DNA from: Bacillota bacterium
Lineage (GTDB): Bacteria > Bacillota > Bacilli > ZCTH02-B2
Assembly: GCA_017577895.1 (NCBI GenBank)
Contig: PKQY01000009.1
Coordinates: 1 to 51,185, forward strand
Direction: 5' to 3'
DNA: 51,185 nt
In this document: piece by piece, positions 16,277 through 25,046 of the stretch
Position numbering within the stretch: position 1 is the first letter of the stretch
How the letters are laid out: every line of letters starts with the position of its first letter
Notes under the pieces: model-generated
What the model was told of the DNA's origin: nothing
The model's database searches: none
Seen by the model: the letters and a program-made list of their open reading frames with translations, nothing else
Program-made: the position numbers and the translations under genes

Positions 16277-17092
16277 TCATCGCCGGAAGTTCCATTCATC
16301 GCTGGCGTACCGCCTGGCCAATTGTTCGGCCAGGCGTTTTTCTTCTGCCGTCAATTCGCCTTCGACGAGCCGAATCCCCAATCCTTGCTCAAAACCGGCG
16401 ACGAACGCCTCGACCATCTCAGCCCACGACACCGGCGGCCGCAGCCAATGAATCGGCACCGCCTTTTCCAACAACGTCGCCCGCATGGCCGCCCGCGCCG
16501 CTTCCGACGGGAAACGCAACACCTCCAGCAACAAGTCGACATCCAGTTCTTGCAAAATCGAACCGTGCTGCAACAGCACCCCTTTTTGCCGCCACTGGGC
16601 GCTGCCGGCGATCTTTTTACCTTCCACCACCAACTCATACCAGGAAGGCGAATCAAAACACGCCGCAGAACCGATTGCCGTCGGTTTGCGTTGTCCGTTC
16701 AAAGGCACCATTCGCGCCGCCAAACCGAGGCGACGAAACCCTTCCACCAAGCCGTTGCTGATGACCCGATACGATTCGACCACCGAAGGCGGCATGAGGG
16801 GATGATGTTCAGCCACCACCACGCTGTACGTCAATTCTTGATCGTGGAGGACAGCCCGGCCGCCGGTCGGCCGCCGGACGAAGCCCAAACCCCGCTGGCG
16901 CAGCCGCTGGATGTCCACCTCTTTTTCCACCCGCTGGAAATATCCGATGGACAACGTGGGCGGATCCCAGCCGTAAAAACGGACGGTCGGCGGCACGAGC
17001 CCTTGGGCATGGGCCAGCATGATGGCTTCATCAATGGCCATGTTCAATGCCGGCGGCCCTTTCCCGGTGTGGAGAAAACGCCACTCTTCCAC
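16277..17092 (-). CDS. lipM: Octanoyl-[ACP]:protein octanoyltransferase
   Basis: Transfers octanoyl from acyl carrier protein to GcvH, the first step of lipoyl assembly in bacilli. The 271-residue protein has the biotin/lipoate ligase fold: GPPALNMAIDEAI, RRPTGGRAVLHDQELTYSV, the nucleophile Cys in GSAACFDSP and the Lys block VEGKKIAGSAQWR. Start is the GTG at 17092 right after GGAGGTGAGCCG. Same location as yqhM. It functions upstream of the glycine cleavage system encoded next door, whose H protein is lipoylated. Confidence 0.92.
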   Translation of the reverse strand: MEEWRFLHTGKGPPALNMAIDEAIMLAHAQGLVPPTVRFYGWDPPTLSIGYFQRVEKEVDIQRLRQRGLGFVRRPTGGRAVLHDQELTYSVVVAEHHPLMPPSVVESYRVISNGLVEGFRRLGLAARMVPLNGQRKPTAIGSAACFDSPSWYELVVEGKKIAGSAQWRQKGVLLQHGSILQELDVDLLLEVLRFPSEAARAAMRATLLEKAVPIHWLRPPVSWAEMVEAFVAGFEQGLGIRLVEGELTAEEKRLAEQLARRYASDEWNFRR

Positions 17093-17096
17093 CGGC

Positions 17097-17735
17097 TCAC
17101 CTCCTGCCCCACACTTGTTCCAGCGCTGCCGCAAAGACGGCGGTGGGCTGGGCTCCGGAAAGGCTGTATGTTTCGTTGATGAGGAAAAAGGGCACGCCCC
17201 GGATGCCCAGCTGGCGCGCCCGCCGTTCGTCGGACCGAACGGCTTCGGCAAAGGCGTCGCCGTCTTGCAACAGTTGCTCCACTTCTGAACGCTTCAGACC
17301 AACTTCCACAGCCAGCCGCAGCAACGTCTCCCGCCGTCCGATGTGTTCGGAGGCGGTAAAATGGGCGAAAAACAGTTTTTCGGCCATTGCTTGCTCCAAC
17401 CCTTGCGTAGCGGCAAATTTCAGCAAACGGTGCGCGTCGAACGTGTTGGCATTCACCGCAGTGTCAAAACGGAGCAACAGCCCTTCCGCCGCTCCTTGCT
17501 GGGCGACGCTGTCGGTCATCCGCTTGGCTTCATCGAGACTGACCCGGTATTTGCGGGCCAACATCGTCACCACCGGTTCCGCCGGATCGTTGGGCGCTGC
17601 CGGATCCAGTTCAAAACTGCGAAAGACGACCTCCACATGCTCCCGGTGGGGAAATTGGGCCAATGCCTTTTCCAGCCGCCGCTTGCCGATGTAACAAAAC
17701 GGGCAGACGAAATCGGACCACACCTCGATTTTCAT
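17097..17735 (-). CDS. DsbA-family oxidoreductase, FrnE-like
   Basis: 212-residue thioredoxin-fold protein with the redox motif CPFC at residues 11-14 (WSDFVCPFCYIGKRRLE), the cis-Pro block GVPFFLINETYSLSGAQ, and the helical insertion of DsbA proteins in between. No signal peptide, so cytoplasmic and probably a FrnE-type thiol-disulfide or isomerase-like enzyme. The ATG at 17735 starts MKIEVWSDF; the sequence before it lacks family similarity. It ends 4 bases before lipM and probably shares a transcript with it. Confidence 0.9.
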   Translation of the reverse strand: MKIEVWSDFVCPFCYIGKRRLEKALAQFPHREHVEVVFRSFELDPAAPNDPAEPVVTMLARKYRVSLDEAKRMTDSVAQQGAAEGLLLRFDTAVNANTFDAHRLLKFAATQGLEQAMAEKLFFAHFTASEHIGRRETLLRLAVEVGLKRSEVEQLLQDGDAFAEAVRSDERRARQLGIRGVPFFLINETYSLSGAQPTAVFAAALEQVWGRR

Positions 17736-17795
17736 CCTGTTCGCCCCCCTGGCCGTTGGCATGTGTACCGTTCATTATACCATGAAGAACAGCAC

Positions 17796-19271
17796 TCACC
17801 CTTCACTGAAACTTTTGGGCTCGTAACGGAGCACCGGTTGACGGGCGGCCCGCACCTCGTCGAGGCGGCGCACCGGCGTATGGTGGGGCGCTTCATGCAA
17901 CAATTCCGGCTGTTCTTCCGCTTCCCGGGCGATTTGCTTCATCACCTCGACGAAACGGTCCAGCGTTTCTTTGCTTTCTGTCTCCGTCGGTTCGATCATC
18001 ATGCCTTCTTCGACAATGAGCGGGAAGTACACCGTCGGCGGATGAATGCCGAAATCCAACAGCCGCTTGGCCATGTCCATCGTTTTCACGCCCATTTTCT
18101 TCTGTCGCCGGCCGGAGAGGACGAACTCGTGCATGCACGGGTCCGGATACGGCATGTCAAAATACGGTTCCAATTGCTTCTTGACGTAGTTGGCGTTGAG
18201 CACCGCATGTTCGGCCACGCGGCGCAATCCTTCGGCCCCCATGGTGCGGATGTAGGCATACGCCCGCACCAACACGGCAAAATTGCCGTAAAACGCCTTC
18301 ACCTTGCCGATGGATTGGGGCCGGTCGTCATCGAGGAAAAACCGTTCCCCGTTGCGCCGCACCACCGGCTTCGGCAAAAACGGTTCCAGCCCCTTTTTCA
18401 CCCCGACGGGCCCGGCTCCCGGACCGCCGCCGCCGTGGGGCGTCGAAAACGTTTTGTGCAAGTTCAAATGCACCACGTCAAAGCCCATGTCCCCGGGACG
18501 GGTCATGCCGAGGATGGCGTTGGCGTTAGCGCCGTCGTAATAGAGGAGGCCGCCGGCTTCGTGCACGAGGCGGGCGATCTCTAAGATGTCTTTCTCAAAG
18601 AGCCCCAACGTGTTCGGATTGGTCAGCATCAAGGCTGCCGTGTCGGGCCCCAAAGCCGCCTTCAGCGCCGCCAAGTCCACCAAACCTCGCTCGTCGGAAG
18701 GGATCGTCCTGGTGACAAAGCCGGCCATGGCCGCGCTGGCAGGATTCGTCCCGTGGGCGGTGTCGGGAATGAGGACGACATTCCGCCCTCCTTCGCCGCG
18801 GCTTTGCAAATAGGCCCGGATCATCATCAGACCGGTCCACTCGCCGTGGGCGCCCGCCGCCGGCTGCAAACTGACGGCATCCATGCCGGTGATGGCGGCC
18901 AGCGCTTCTTGCAGTTCCCACATCAACTGCAGTGCCCCTTGGACCGTCTCCTCCGGCTGGTAAGGGTGGATGTGGCTGAAACCCGCAAGCCGCACCACCG
19001 CCTCGTTCGTTTTCGGGTTGTATTTCATGGTACACGAACCGAGAGGGTAAAACCCGTTGTCGACGCCGTAGTTCCGGCGCGACAGCGCCGTATAATGCCG
19101 CACCAAATCAGGCTCGGACACTTCTGGCAACGCCGGCGGCGCATCCCGCAACAGCGACGGAGGAATGACTGATTCCAGCGGCACTTCCGGCACGTCGGAA
19201 GCCGGCAAACTGTACGCCTTGCGCCCTTTCACCGACCGTTCAAAAATGAGCGGCTGACTGTCCCGGTTCAT
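17796..19271 (-). CDS. gcvPB: Glycine dehydrogenase (decarboxylating) subunit 2
   Basis: PLP-bearing half of the P protein, which decarboxylates glycine and passes the aminomethyl group to lipoyl-GcvH. The 491-residue protein has SCTMKYNPKTNE, LQPAAGAHGEWTGL, PDTAHGTNPASAAM and the PLP-lysine block LNLHKTFSTPHGGGGPG. The ATG at 19271 overlaps the gcvPA stop and follows GGAGGGG; a GTG two codons upstream is less well placed. Length fits the split P-protein type of Firmicutes. Confidence 0.96.
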   Translation of the reverse strand: MNRDSQPLIFERSVKGRKAYSLPASDVPEVPLESVIPPSLLRDAPPALPEVSEPDLVRHYTALSRRNYGVDNGFYPLGSCTMKYNPKTNEAVVRLAGFSHIHPYQPEETVQGALQLMWELQEALAAITGMDAVSLQPAAGAHGEWTGLMMIRAYLQSRGEGGRNVVLIPDTAHGTNPASAAMAGFVTRTIPSDERGLVDLAALKAALGPDTAALMLTNPNTLGLFEKDILEIARLVHEAGGLLYYDGANANAILGMTRPGDMGFDVVHLNLHKTFSTPHGGGGPGAGPVGVKKGLEPFLPKPVVRRNGERFFLDDDRPQSIGKVKAFYGNFAVLVRAYAYIRTMGAEGLRRVAEHAVLNANYVKKQLEPYFDMPYPDPCMHEFVLSGRRQKKMGVKTMDMAKRLLDFGIHPPTVYFPLIVEEGMMIEPTETESKETLDRFVEVMKQIAREAEEQPELLHEAPHHTPVRRLDEVRAARQPVLRYEPKSFSEG

Positions 19272-20629
19272 ACCCACCCCTCCAATACCGATGCAAATTG
19301 ATCGATGTCTTCTTTCGTCCTCACTTCCGTCACCGCCACCAACCAGTGATCCGTCAGTTCCGGAAAGTCGCGCCCCAAATGATATCCCGGCAAAATGCCG
19401 GCTTTCAGCATGTGTTGTTCAAATTCGTCCGCCGGTCCGGGAATGCGGAGCACGAACTCGTTGAAAAACGGCGCCGCAAACCGGACCTCCACGCCCGGCA
19501 CTGCCGCCAGTCGCCGGCAGGCGTAATGAGCTTTTTGCACGTTCAGCCGGCCCAACTCCGCCAACCCTTGCGGCCCCAGGGCCGACATGGTCATGGCCGC
19601 CGCCAAGGCATTCAACGCCTGGTTGGTACAGATGTTGGACGTCGCCTTTTCCCGCCGAATGTGCTGTTCCCGGGCTTGCAGTGTCAGCACAAACCCGCGG
19701 CGGCCGTCCCGGTCCACCGTCTGCCCGACAATGCGGCCGGGCATCCGGCGTACGTGTTCTATTTTCGCGGCAAAAAAGCCGCAGCTGGGCCCGCCGAATG
19801 CCACCGGCATCCCCAACGGTTGGGCATCGCCCACCACCACGTCGGCCCCCCATTCTCCCGGCGGCTTCAACACGCCTAAAGAAACAGGATTGACCGCCGC
19901 GATCAAGAGGCCGCCGGCCTGGTGCACCATCTCCGCCCACGGCGCTGCATCTTCAATGACGCCGAAAAAGTTGGGGCTTTGCACGATGACGGCCGCCACC
20001 GTGTCGTCCAGCTGCTCCCGTAACGCCGTGAAGGACGTCCGGCCTGCCTCGGTCCCGCTGGCCTCATACGGCAGTTCCTCCACCGTGCACCCTAAGCCGT
20101 GCAAATAGGTCCGCAGCACCGCCCGCCATTCCGGATGGACGGCACGGGAGACGAGGACACGGCTCCGGCGGGTTGCCCCGCAGGCCATCCCTGCCGCCTC
20201 CGCCATGGCGGTGGCGCCGTCGTACATGGACGAGTTGGCCACATCCATGCCGGTGAGTTCGCAGAGCATCGACTGGAACTCAAACATGGCCTGCAGTTCC
20301 CCTTGGCTCATTTCCGCCTGATATGGCGTGTAGGCCGTCAAAAATTCTCCCCGGGACAACAAAAAATCGACGACGGCCGGAATGTGATGTTCGTACATGC
20401 CGGCGCCCAAAAAAGAAATGACGTCATACAAGTTCGCATTTTTCGCCGCCAGACGCCGGAATTCCCGGAGCAACCCCGGCTCCGACAACGGCTCCGGCAG
20501 AGCTAACGGCTCTTTGAGCCGAATTTCGGAAGGAATCACGGCAAACAGTTCATCGACCCGGCTCACGCCGATGGCTTTGAGCATCGCTTCCCGGTCTTCT
20601 TCCGTGGTGGGCAAGTAACGATGGGTCAT
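19268..20629 (-). CDS. gcvPA: Glycine dehydrogenase (decarboxylating) subunit 1
   Basis: N-terminal half of the split glycine decarboxylase; forms a heterotetramer with GcvPB. The 453-residue protein has TAYTPYQAEMSQGELQAMFE, NSSMYDGATAMAEA, VVVGDAQPLGMPVAFGGP, GRIVGQTVD, RREKATSNICTNQAL and a conserved C-terminal domain. ATG 20629 with GGGAGG 9 bases upstream. It follows gcvT by 37 bases in the common gcvT-gcvPA-gcvPB order, with gcvH elsewhere. Confidence 0.96.
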   Translation of the reverse strand: MTHRYLPTTEEDREAMLKAIGVSRVDELFAVIPSEIRLKEPLALPEPLSEPGLLREFRRLAAKNANLYDVISFLGAGMYEHHIPAVVDFLLSRGEFLTAYTPYQAEMSQGELQAMFEFQSMLCELTGMDVANSSMYDGATAMAEAAGMACGATRRSRVLVSRAVHPEWRAVLRTYLHGLGCTVEELPYEASGTEAGRTSFTALREQLDDTVAAVIVQSPNFFGVIEDAAPWAEMVHQAGGLLIAAVNPVSLGVLKPPGEWGADVVVGDAQPLGMPVAFGGPSCGFFAAKIEHVRRMPGRIVGQTVDRDGRRGFVLTLQAREQHIRREKATSNICTNQALNALAAAMTMSALGPQGLAELGRLNVQKAHYACRRLAAVPGVEVRFAAPFFNEFVLRIPGPADEFEQHMLKAGILPGYHLGRDFPELTDHWLVAVTEVRTKEDIDQFASVLEGWV

Positions 20630-20666
20630 GTTCCGTCCCTCCCAGTTTACATAACATACATTCTGT

Positions 20667-21779
20667 TTATTTCTGTCGTTTTCGGCGGTAAAACGGCTTG
20701 GGAACGACCACGGCCCGCAACCGCTTCCCCCGCACATCCACACCCAAAACCGTGCCTTCGTTGCTCCATTCCCGAGCCACCAGCGCCAATCCGACGTTTT
20801 TTTGCAACGTCGGGGCATGGGTGCCGCTGGTCACGTATCCCACCGGCTCCTCCCCGGCAACCAACGCATAACCGGCCCGGGGAATGCCTTTGTCCAACAT
20901 CTCCAGCCCCACCAGACGGCGCCGGAGTCCTTCGTCTTTTTGCTTTTGCAAGGCGCTGCGGCCGACAAAATCCCCTTTTTCCCACTTGACGGCAAACTCC
21001 AGCCCGGCTTCCAACGGACTGATGTCCGGTGACAGCTCGTTCCCGTACAGGGGCAGCCCCGCTTCCAGGCGCAACGTATCCCGGGCCCCCAACCCGCACG
21101 GCGCCACCCCTTCTTTTTCTCCTTCCGTCAATAGCCGCTGCCACAGCGTCACCGCCTGTTCCTGGGGCACGATGAGCTCAAACCCGTCTTCGCCCGTGTA
21201 GCCGGTGCGAGAAAGCACGACCACCGGCACACCGGCTACCGCCACATCCATAAGGAACGAAAACGACTGCATCCCGTCCACGTCGGCTTCCGTCAGACGC
21301 TGGACGAGCGCCGCGGCGGCCGGCCCTTGCAACGCCAGCATGGCCCAGCGGAACGTTTCGTCGGTGACGGCCGCATCCATCTGCCACGCGGCGGCGTGTT
21401 GCTCGATCCAGTTCACATCGGCGGCGCGGTTGGCCGCGTTGACCACCAACAAATACCGCTGCTCCGCAAGACAATACACCAAAATGTCATCCAAAGTCCC
21501 CCCGTCGGGAGTGCAAAAAAGCGCATATTGGGCTCGGCCCGGCGACAGCCGCGCCACGTCGTTGGTCACCAGCCGGTTCAACAGCGACCGCGCATCGGGA
21601 CCTTCCACCACCACCCGCCCCATGTGGGAGACGTCAAACAGTCCGGCCCGCCGGCGCACCGCTTCGTGCTCGTGAAGAATGCCGGAAAATTGGACCGGCA
21701 ATGCCCAGCCGTGAAAATCCACCACTTTGGCGCCGTACTGTCCATACACCGGGTACAAGGGCGTCTTACTTTCGGTCAT
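20667..21779 (-). CDS. gcvT: Aminomethyltransferase (glycine cleavage T protein)
   Basis: Releases ammonia from aminomethyl-lipoyl-GcvH and transfers the methylene to tetrahydrofolate. The 370-residue protein begins MTESKTPLYPVYGQYGAK and has DFHGWALPVQFSGI, GLFDVSHMG, ALFCTPDGGTLDDILVY, RTGYTGEDGFE, GARDTLRLEAGLPLYGNEL and the C-terminal beta-barrel. ATG 21779 follows GCGAGGCG. First gene of the riboswitch-controlled operon. Confidence 0.96.
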   Translation of the reverse strand: MTESKTPLYPVYGQYGAKVVDFHGWALPVQFSGILHEHEAVRRRAGLFDVSHMGRVVVEGPDARSLLNRLVTNDVARLSPGRAQYALFCTPDGGTLDDILVYCLAEQRYLLVVNAANRAADVNWIEQHAAAWQMDAAVTDETFRWAMLALQGPAAAALVQRLTEADVDGMQSFSFLMDVAVAGVPVVVLSRTGYTGEDGFELIVPQEQAVTLWQRLLTEGEKEGVAPCGLGARDTLRLEAGLPLYGNELSPDISPLEAGLEFAVKWEKGDFVGRSALQKQKDEGLRRRLVGLEMLDKGIPRAGYALVAGEEPVGYVTSGTHAPTLQKNVGLALVAREWSNEGTVLGVDVRGKRLRAVVVPKPFYRRKRQK

Positions 21780-21825
21780 CGTCCATCGCCTCGCTTTCTT
21801 GCTTTTTAGCATGGGCTGGTTCATG

Positions 21826-21870
21826 AAAAAAAAAGACAGAGATAAAGAAGGGTGCTTCTTTATCTCTGTC
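21826..21870 (-). terminator. Riboswitch-controlled terminator before gcvT
   Basis: A 16-bp perfect stem (21855-21870 with 21835-21850) and GGTG loop is followed on the minus strand by nine T. Its upstream arm holds GACAGAG, the 3-prime strand of the second aptamer, so glycine binding should block it: an ON switch. Confidence 0.92.
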
Positions 21871-22041
21871 CGGGTACCTGAGAGTTTCCCTTTGCTGCCG
21901 ACACGGTCAGCAAAGTTACCCCTTGGGTGGCCAATGGCACTCTCCAGAGATCTGTCAGATGGAAGTTCTTTTGCCTGAGAGATTCGCCCCTCCCGGGACT
22001 TGCTCCTTCGGCGCCGTCATCGCGTGACGGTCTCTCCTTCC
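21862..22041 (-). promoter_or_regulatory. Tandem glycine riboswitch
   Basis: Two adjacent glycine aptamers read on the minus strand. The first has GGAGAGA, CGCCGAAGGAGCAA (22000-22013) and AATCTCTCAGGCAAAAG (21968-21984). After a short linker the second has CTCTGGAGAG (21940-21949), CACCCAAGGGG, AACTCTCAGGTA (21875-21886) and GGACAGAG. The order and spacing match the cooperative tandem form found upstream of gcvT in bacilli. It should raise gcvT-gcvPA-gcvPB expression when glycine is high. Confidence 0.95.
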
Positions 22042-22080
22042 ATCGTCATCCAGAAATGTTTTTCAATTGTCTTCACCTAC

Positions 22081-22109
22081 ATTATATGGCACATGTTTCC
22101 CGGTTACAA
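22081..22109 (-). promoter_or_regulatory. Sigma-A promoter of the gcv operon
   Basis: On the minus strand TTGTAA (22104-22109) and TATAAT (22081-22086) are separated by exactly 17 bases. Transcription would begin near 22074, about 33 bases before the first aptamer. Confidence 0.8.
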
Positions 22110-22139
22110 GCGGAAGTTGGCTGACGGCCCGTTCACTTT

Positions 22140-22286
22140 TCACGATTCGTCGTCCATCCAACGCAGCCGGACCCCGTTTTGTTCCATGTGCCGCCGCAGT
22201 TCTTCCGCATGTACATGGGGCACAGCGTCCCATGATCTGCCAGCTTTATCATACCATAAGCTCCGGTACGGTTGGCCGGGAACGGG
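22140..22286 (-). other. Open frame without a proper start, possible gene remnant
   Basis: A 48-codon open stretch ends in TGA at 22140-22142. It contains SLWYDKAGRSWDAVPH and HAEELRRHMEQNGVRLRW, which read like real protein (balanced composition, amphipathic helix). No ATG, GTG or TTG opens the full frame; only an internal GTG at 22223 would allow 27 residues, without a good ribosome site. A second frame upstream is also open, so a frameshifted small gene is possible. I do not recognise a family. The gcv promoter begins just downstream. Confidence 0.3.
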
Positions 22287-22350
22287 TCAAACACATGAAA
22301 AACAAGAAGAAGGACAAGCTAACAGTACCAACATCCGGAGGTTTTGACGC

Positions 22351-24072
22351 ATGGGGGAAATGATGTCCCGCAATGACCAACTGCCCATCACCTTTGCCGA
22401 TGACTGGCTGCCGGCGTTCGAAGAACGGGTCCGGTTCGACGGTCCCTGGGGCAGCTGGGAGATGTACCAGCTGGCGTACGAAGCGGCCTGTCACACGGCG
22501 GTCCGCTCGTTTGACGAACTGCAATGTCTCATCCGCCTGCCCCATCTGACCCCTTACCCCCATCAATTGGAGACGGCCAAAAAAGTATTGAACGACATGT
22601 GCGGCCGGGCCATTTTGGCCGACGAAGTAGGACTGGGCAAGACCATCGAAGCCGGGCTCATCTTAAAGGAATACATGGTCCGGGGACTGGTGAAAAAAGC
22701 CCTCATTCTCGTCCCCGCCTCCCTCGTGCTCCAGTGGACCCGGGAACTGAACCAAAAATTCCACATTCCCGCCGTCGCCTACAAAAAACCGTACATGTGG
22801 GACGCGGCCGACATCCTGGTCGTTTCCATGGACACGGCCAAACGTTCGCCCAACTGCGACAAAGTGCTGTCCACCGCCTACGACATGCTTATCGTCGACG
22901 AAGCCCACAAGCTGAAAAATCCGCGGACGAAATCGTACCAGTTCGTCCGCCAGATCAACAAGAAATATTGCCTGCTGCTCACCGCCACGCCGCTGCAAAA
23001 CGACCTGAAAGAACTGTTTCACCTCATCACATTGCTCAAACCGGGCCAGTTGGGCACGCCGGGCAGCTTCGCCTCCCAGTTCATGGCCGGGGAACGGCAG
23101 CCGAAAAACGAAAAACAATTGCAGGCCAGGCTCTCCCACGTCATGATTCGCAACCGCCGGAGCGAAGAATCGCTGCCTTTTCCGGACCGCAAAGTGGAAA
23201 GCGTGTATTTGGATTTGTCGCCGGAAGAATGGGCGTTGTACGACGCCGTCACCCGGTTCGTCCGGGAGCAGGCGTCCCTGGAGGCAGGGCTGAGGCCCAG
23301 CATTTTCTCCCTCATCACCTTGCAGCGGGAAGTGTGCAGCAGCCGGGACGCGGTGTTCGTGACGCTGGTGAACATGTTCAAAAAGCTGCCGGAAGACTCG
23401 CCTCTCCGGGCCGAAATTTTCCGGCTGGTCGACGTGGCGAAACAAGTCAAGCAACACACCAAAGCGCAAAAAGCGCTGGAACTCATTGAGACAATCGACG
23501 ACAAAGTGATCATTTTTACCGAATACCGGGCCACGCAAGAATTTCTCATGCGCATGCTTGCCGAACGGGGCATCCGTTCCGTCCCTTTCCGGGGCGGTTT
23601 CAACCGGGGCAAAAAAGACTGGATGAAAGATTTGTTCCAAAACCGGGCCCAAGTGCTGGTGGCGACGGAAGCCGGCGGCGAAGGCATCAACCTCCAGTTC
23701 TGCCACCACGTCATCAACTACGATCTGCCGTGGAATCCCATGCGCCTGGAACAGCGCATCGGCCGGGTACATCGCCTGGGGCAGCAACACACGGTCCACA
23801 TTTACAACTTGACCACCAACGGGACCATCGAAGCCCACATCCTTCGCCTGCTGTACGAAAAAATCAACTTGTTTGAGTCCGTCATCGGCCGCCTGGACGA
23901 CATCTTGGAGCGCCACCAATGGGCCAAAACCATCGAAAAAAAGGTGACGAACCTGTTCATCCGCTCCCACGACGAACAGTCGTTTGCGGAACAGTTGCAA
24001 AAACTGGGGAACCAACTGCACGAAACGGTCACCGCGCAACATCAGACAGTGGAACGTGATGCATGTGGATAA
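22351..24072 (+). CDS. yqhH: SNF2-family ATPase YqhH
   Basis: DNA-dependent ATPase/translocase of the Swi2/Snf2 superfamily 2 group. The 573-residue protein has motif I ILADEVGLGKTIEAG (Lys97), motif II DEAH at 183-186, motif III LLLTATPLQND, and the second RecA domain with IIFTEYRATQEF, VATEAGGEGINLQ and motif VI QRIGRVHRLGQQ. It is short for the family, with no added DNA-binding or HARP domain. GGAGG stands 10 bases before the ATG. It overlaps yqhG by 14 bases. The biological role in bacilli is unknown. Confidence 0.92.
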   Translation: MGEMMSRNDQLPITFADDWLPAFEERVRFDGPWGSWEMYQLAYEAACHTAVRSFDELQCLIRLPHLTPYPHQLETAKKVLNDMCGRAILADEVGLGKTIEAGLILKEYMVRGLVKKALILVPASLVLQWTRELNQKFHIPAVAYKKPYMWDAADILVVSMDTAKRSPNCDKVLSTAYDMLIVDEAHKLKNPRTKSYQFVRQINKKYCLLLTATPLQNDLKELFHLITLLKPGQLGTPGSFASQFMAGERQPKNEKQLQARLSHVMIRNRRSEESLPFPDRKVESVYLDLSPEEWALYDAVTRFVREQASLEAGLRPSIFSLITLQREVCSSRDAVFVTLVNMFKKLPEDSPLRAEIFRLVDVAKQVKQHTKAQKALELIETIDDKVIIFTEYRATQEFLMRMLAERGIRSVPFRGGFNRGKKDWMKDLFQNRAQVLVATEAGGEGINLQFCHHVINYDLPWNPMRLEQRIGRVHRLGQQHTVHIYNLTTNGTIEAHILRLLYEKINLFESVIGRLDDILERHQWAKTIEKKVTNLFIRSHDEQSFAEQLQKLGNQLHETVTAQHQTVERDACG

Positions 24073-24970
24073 GGAGCAGTTGCAACAGTATGTATTCCGT
24101 TACTTCCAGGCCACCGGCAGCCACGTGCTGGAAGCAGGACCCGGGCATCTCCGGGTCAAGCTGTCGGAGCTGGCCGACAAAGATTTGACGAACCGCCCCC
24201 TGTACTGGGCTTTTGTGGAACGGTCCGGCATGACGCCGCAAACCATGACCTTGACGTTCATCTTTGACCGGGAACAGGCGCCGGACGGGACGGAAGGCGA
24301 AGACTTTGCCTTCGGATCCCCCCGCCTGCTGCAAATGTTTTCCTCCGCCGCCAAACACGGCCGTTGGACGCGGCTGTATGAAGAAACCGACGCAACGGAA
24401 CGAGCCGTTGCCGCCGTCGTCCCTTGGCTCGGCCTCAACTGCAACGTCCAGTACATTTGCGACCGCAAGCGGGATGAAATCCATTCGTTGGGCGTCAACC
24501 TCGTCTCCGGCGAGGTGTCGCCCCATTTCATGGAACGGTTGCGACAATGCCGCCTGTCCCCCCGCATCCCGCCGCGGGTGCACACGGTGCCGGCGGCGAT
24601 CTCGTTGGAACAGGCGAACAAGATCATCCAACAATGGCTCACGGCCCACGTGCAGGCGCAAGATGTCCGCTGGGCCCAGGAAGCCCGGGAACGGATGGCC
24701 GAAGAAATAGCCCGCCTGAAACAATTTTACGAGGAACATCCGGGTCGAACGGCCCATCGCCGGAACAACGGCAACCGCTCGGAGAACCATCCTGAAAATC
24801 ATCAGAACGATCCTGATGAACAAACCCCGGTGGATGCGCCGGCGTCCGAAGCGGAAGACGAAACGTGGACCGCCACGTACCGGCGACAACTGAAGGAAGT
24901 CAAGTGGCAGTACGAGCCCCGGGTCCAGATCGACGTCATCAACGGAGGGCTGTTTTTCCTCCGCTCATAA
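24059..24970 (+). CDS. yqhG: YqhG-family protein, partner of YqhH
   Basis: 303-residue protein of unknown function found next to yqhH in bacilli. Start MHVDKEQLQQYVFRYFQATG lies inside the end of yqhH. The first 200 residues look like a folded alpha/beta domain (VKLSELADKDLTNRPLYWAF, TLTFIFDREQ, GVNLVSGEV). Then come a charged helical region (ARERMAEEIARLKQFYEEH) and a disordered Asn/Glu/Asp-rich linker (about 240-270), and the end is a short conserved-looking segment VQIDVINGGLFFLRS. The linker is probably species-specific. Confidence 0.88.
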   Translation: MHVDKEQLQQYVFRYFQATGSHVLEAGPGHLRVKLSELADKDLTNRPLYWAFVERSGMTPQTMTLTFIFDREQAPDGTEGEDFAFGSPRLLQMFSSAAKHGRWTRLYEETDATERAVAAVVPWLGLNCNVQYICDRKRDEIHSLGVNLVSGEVSPHFMERLRQCRLSPRIPPRVHTVPAAISLEQANKIIQQWLTAHVQAQDVRWAQEARERMAEEIARLKQFYEEHPGRTAHRRNNGNRSENHPENHQNDPDEQTPVDAPASEAEDETWTATYRRQLKEVKWQYEPRVQIDVINGGLFFLRS

Positions 24971-24977
24971 GGCAAAA

Positions 24978-25033
24978 GGCCAGCAGGAAGGAACATCCGA
25001 AAAACAATGTTCCCGGCTGGCCCATCGTTTTTT
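24978..25033 (+). terminator. Terminator of yqhH-yqhG
   Basis: GGCCAGC (24978-24984) pairs with GCTGGCC (25016-25022); an inner AACAT/ATGTT stem extends it, and CATCG plus six T follow. It begins 8 bases after the yqhG stop. Confidence 0.85.
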
Positions 25034-25046
25034 CCTCCCAAACCGA

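Noticed and set aside
17343..18584. 413-codon plus-strand open frame opposite the DsbA-family gene and gcvPB
   Set aside because: Antisense to conserved genes, with odd composition and no ribosome site.
22663..24042. 459-codon minus-strand open frame opposite yqhH
   Set aside because: Antisense of a helicase with all motifs; no start signals.
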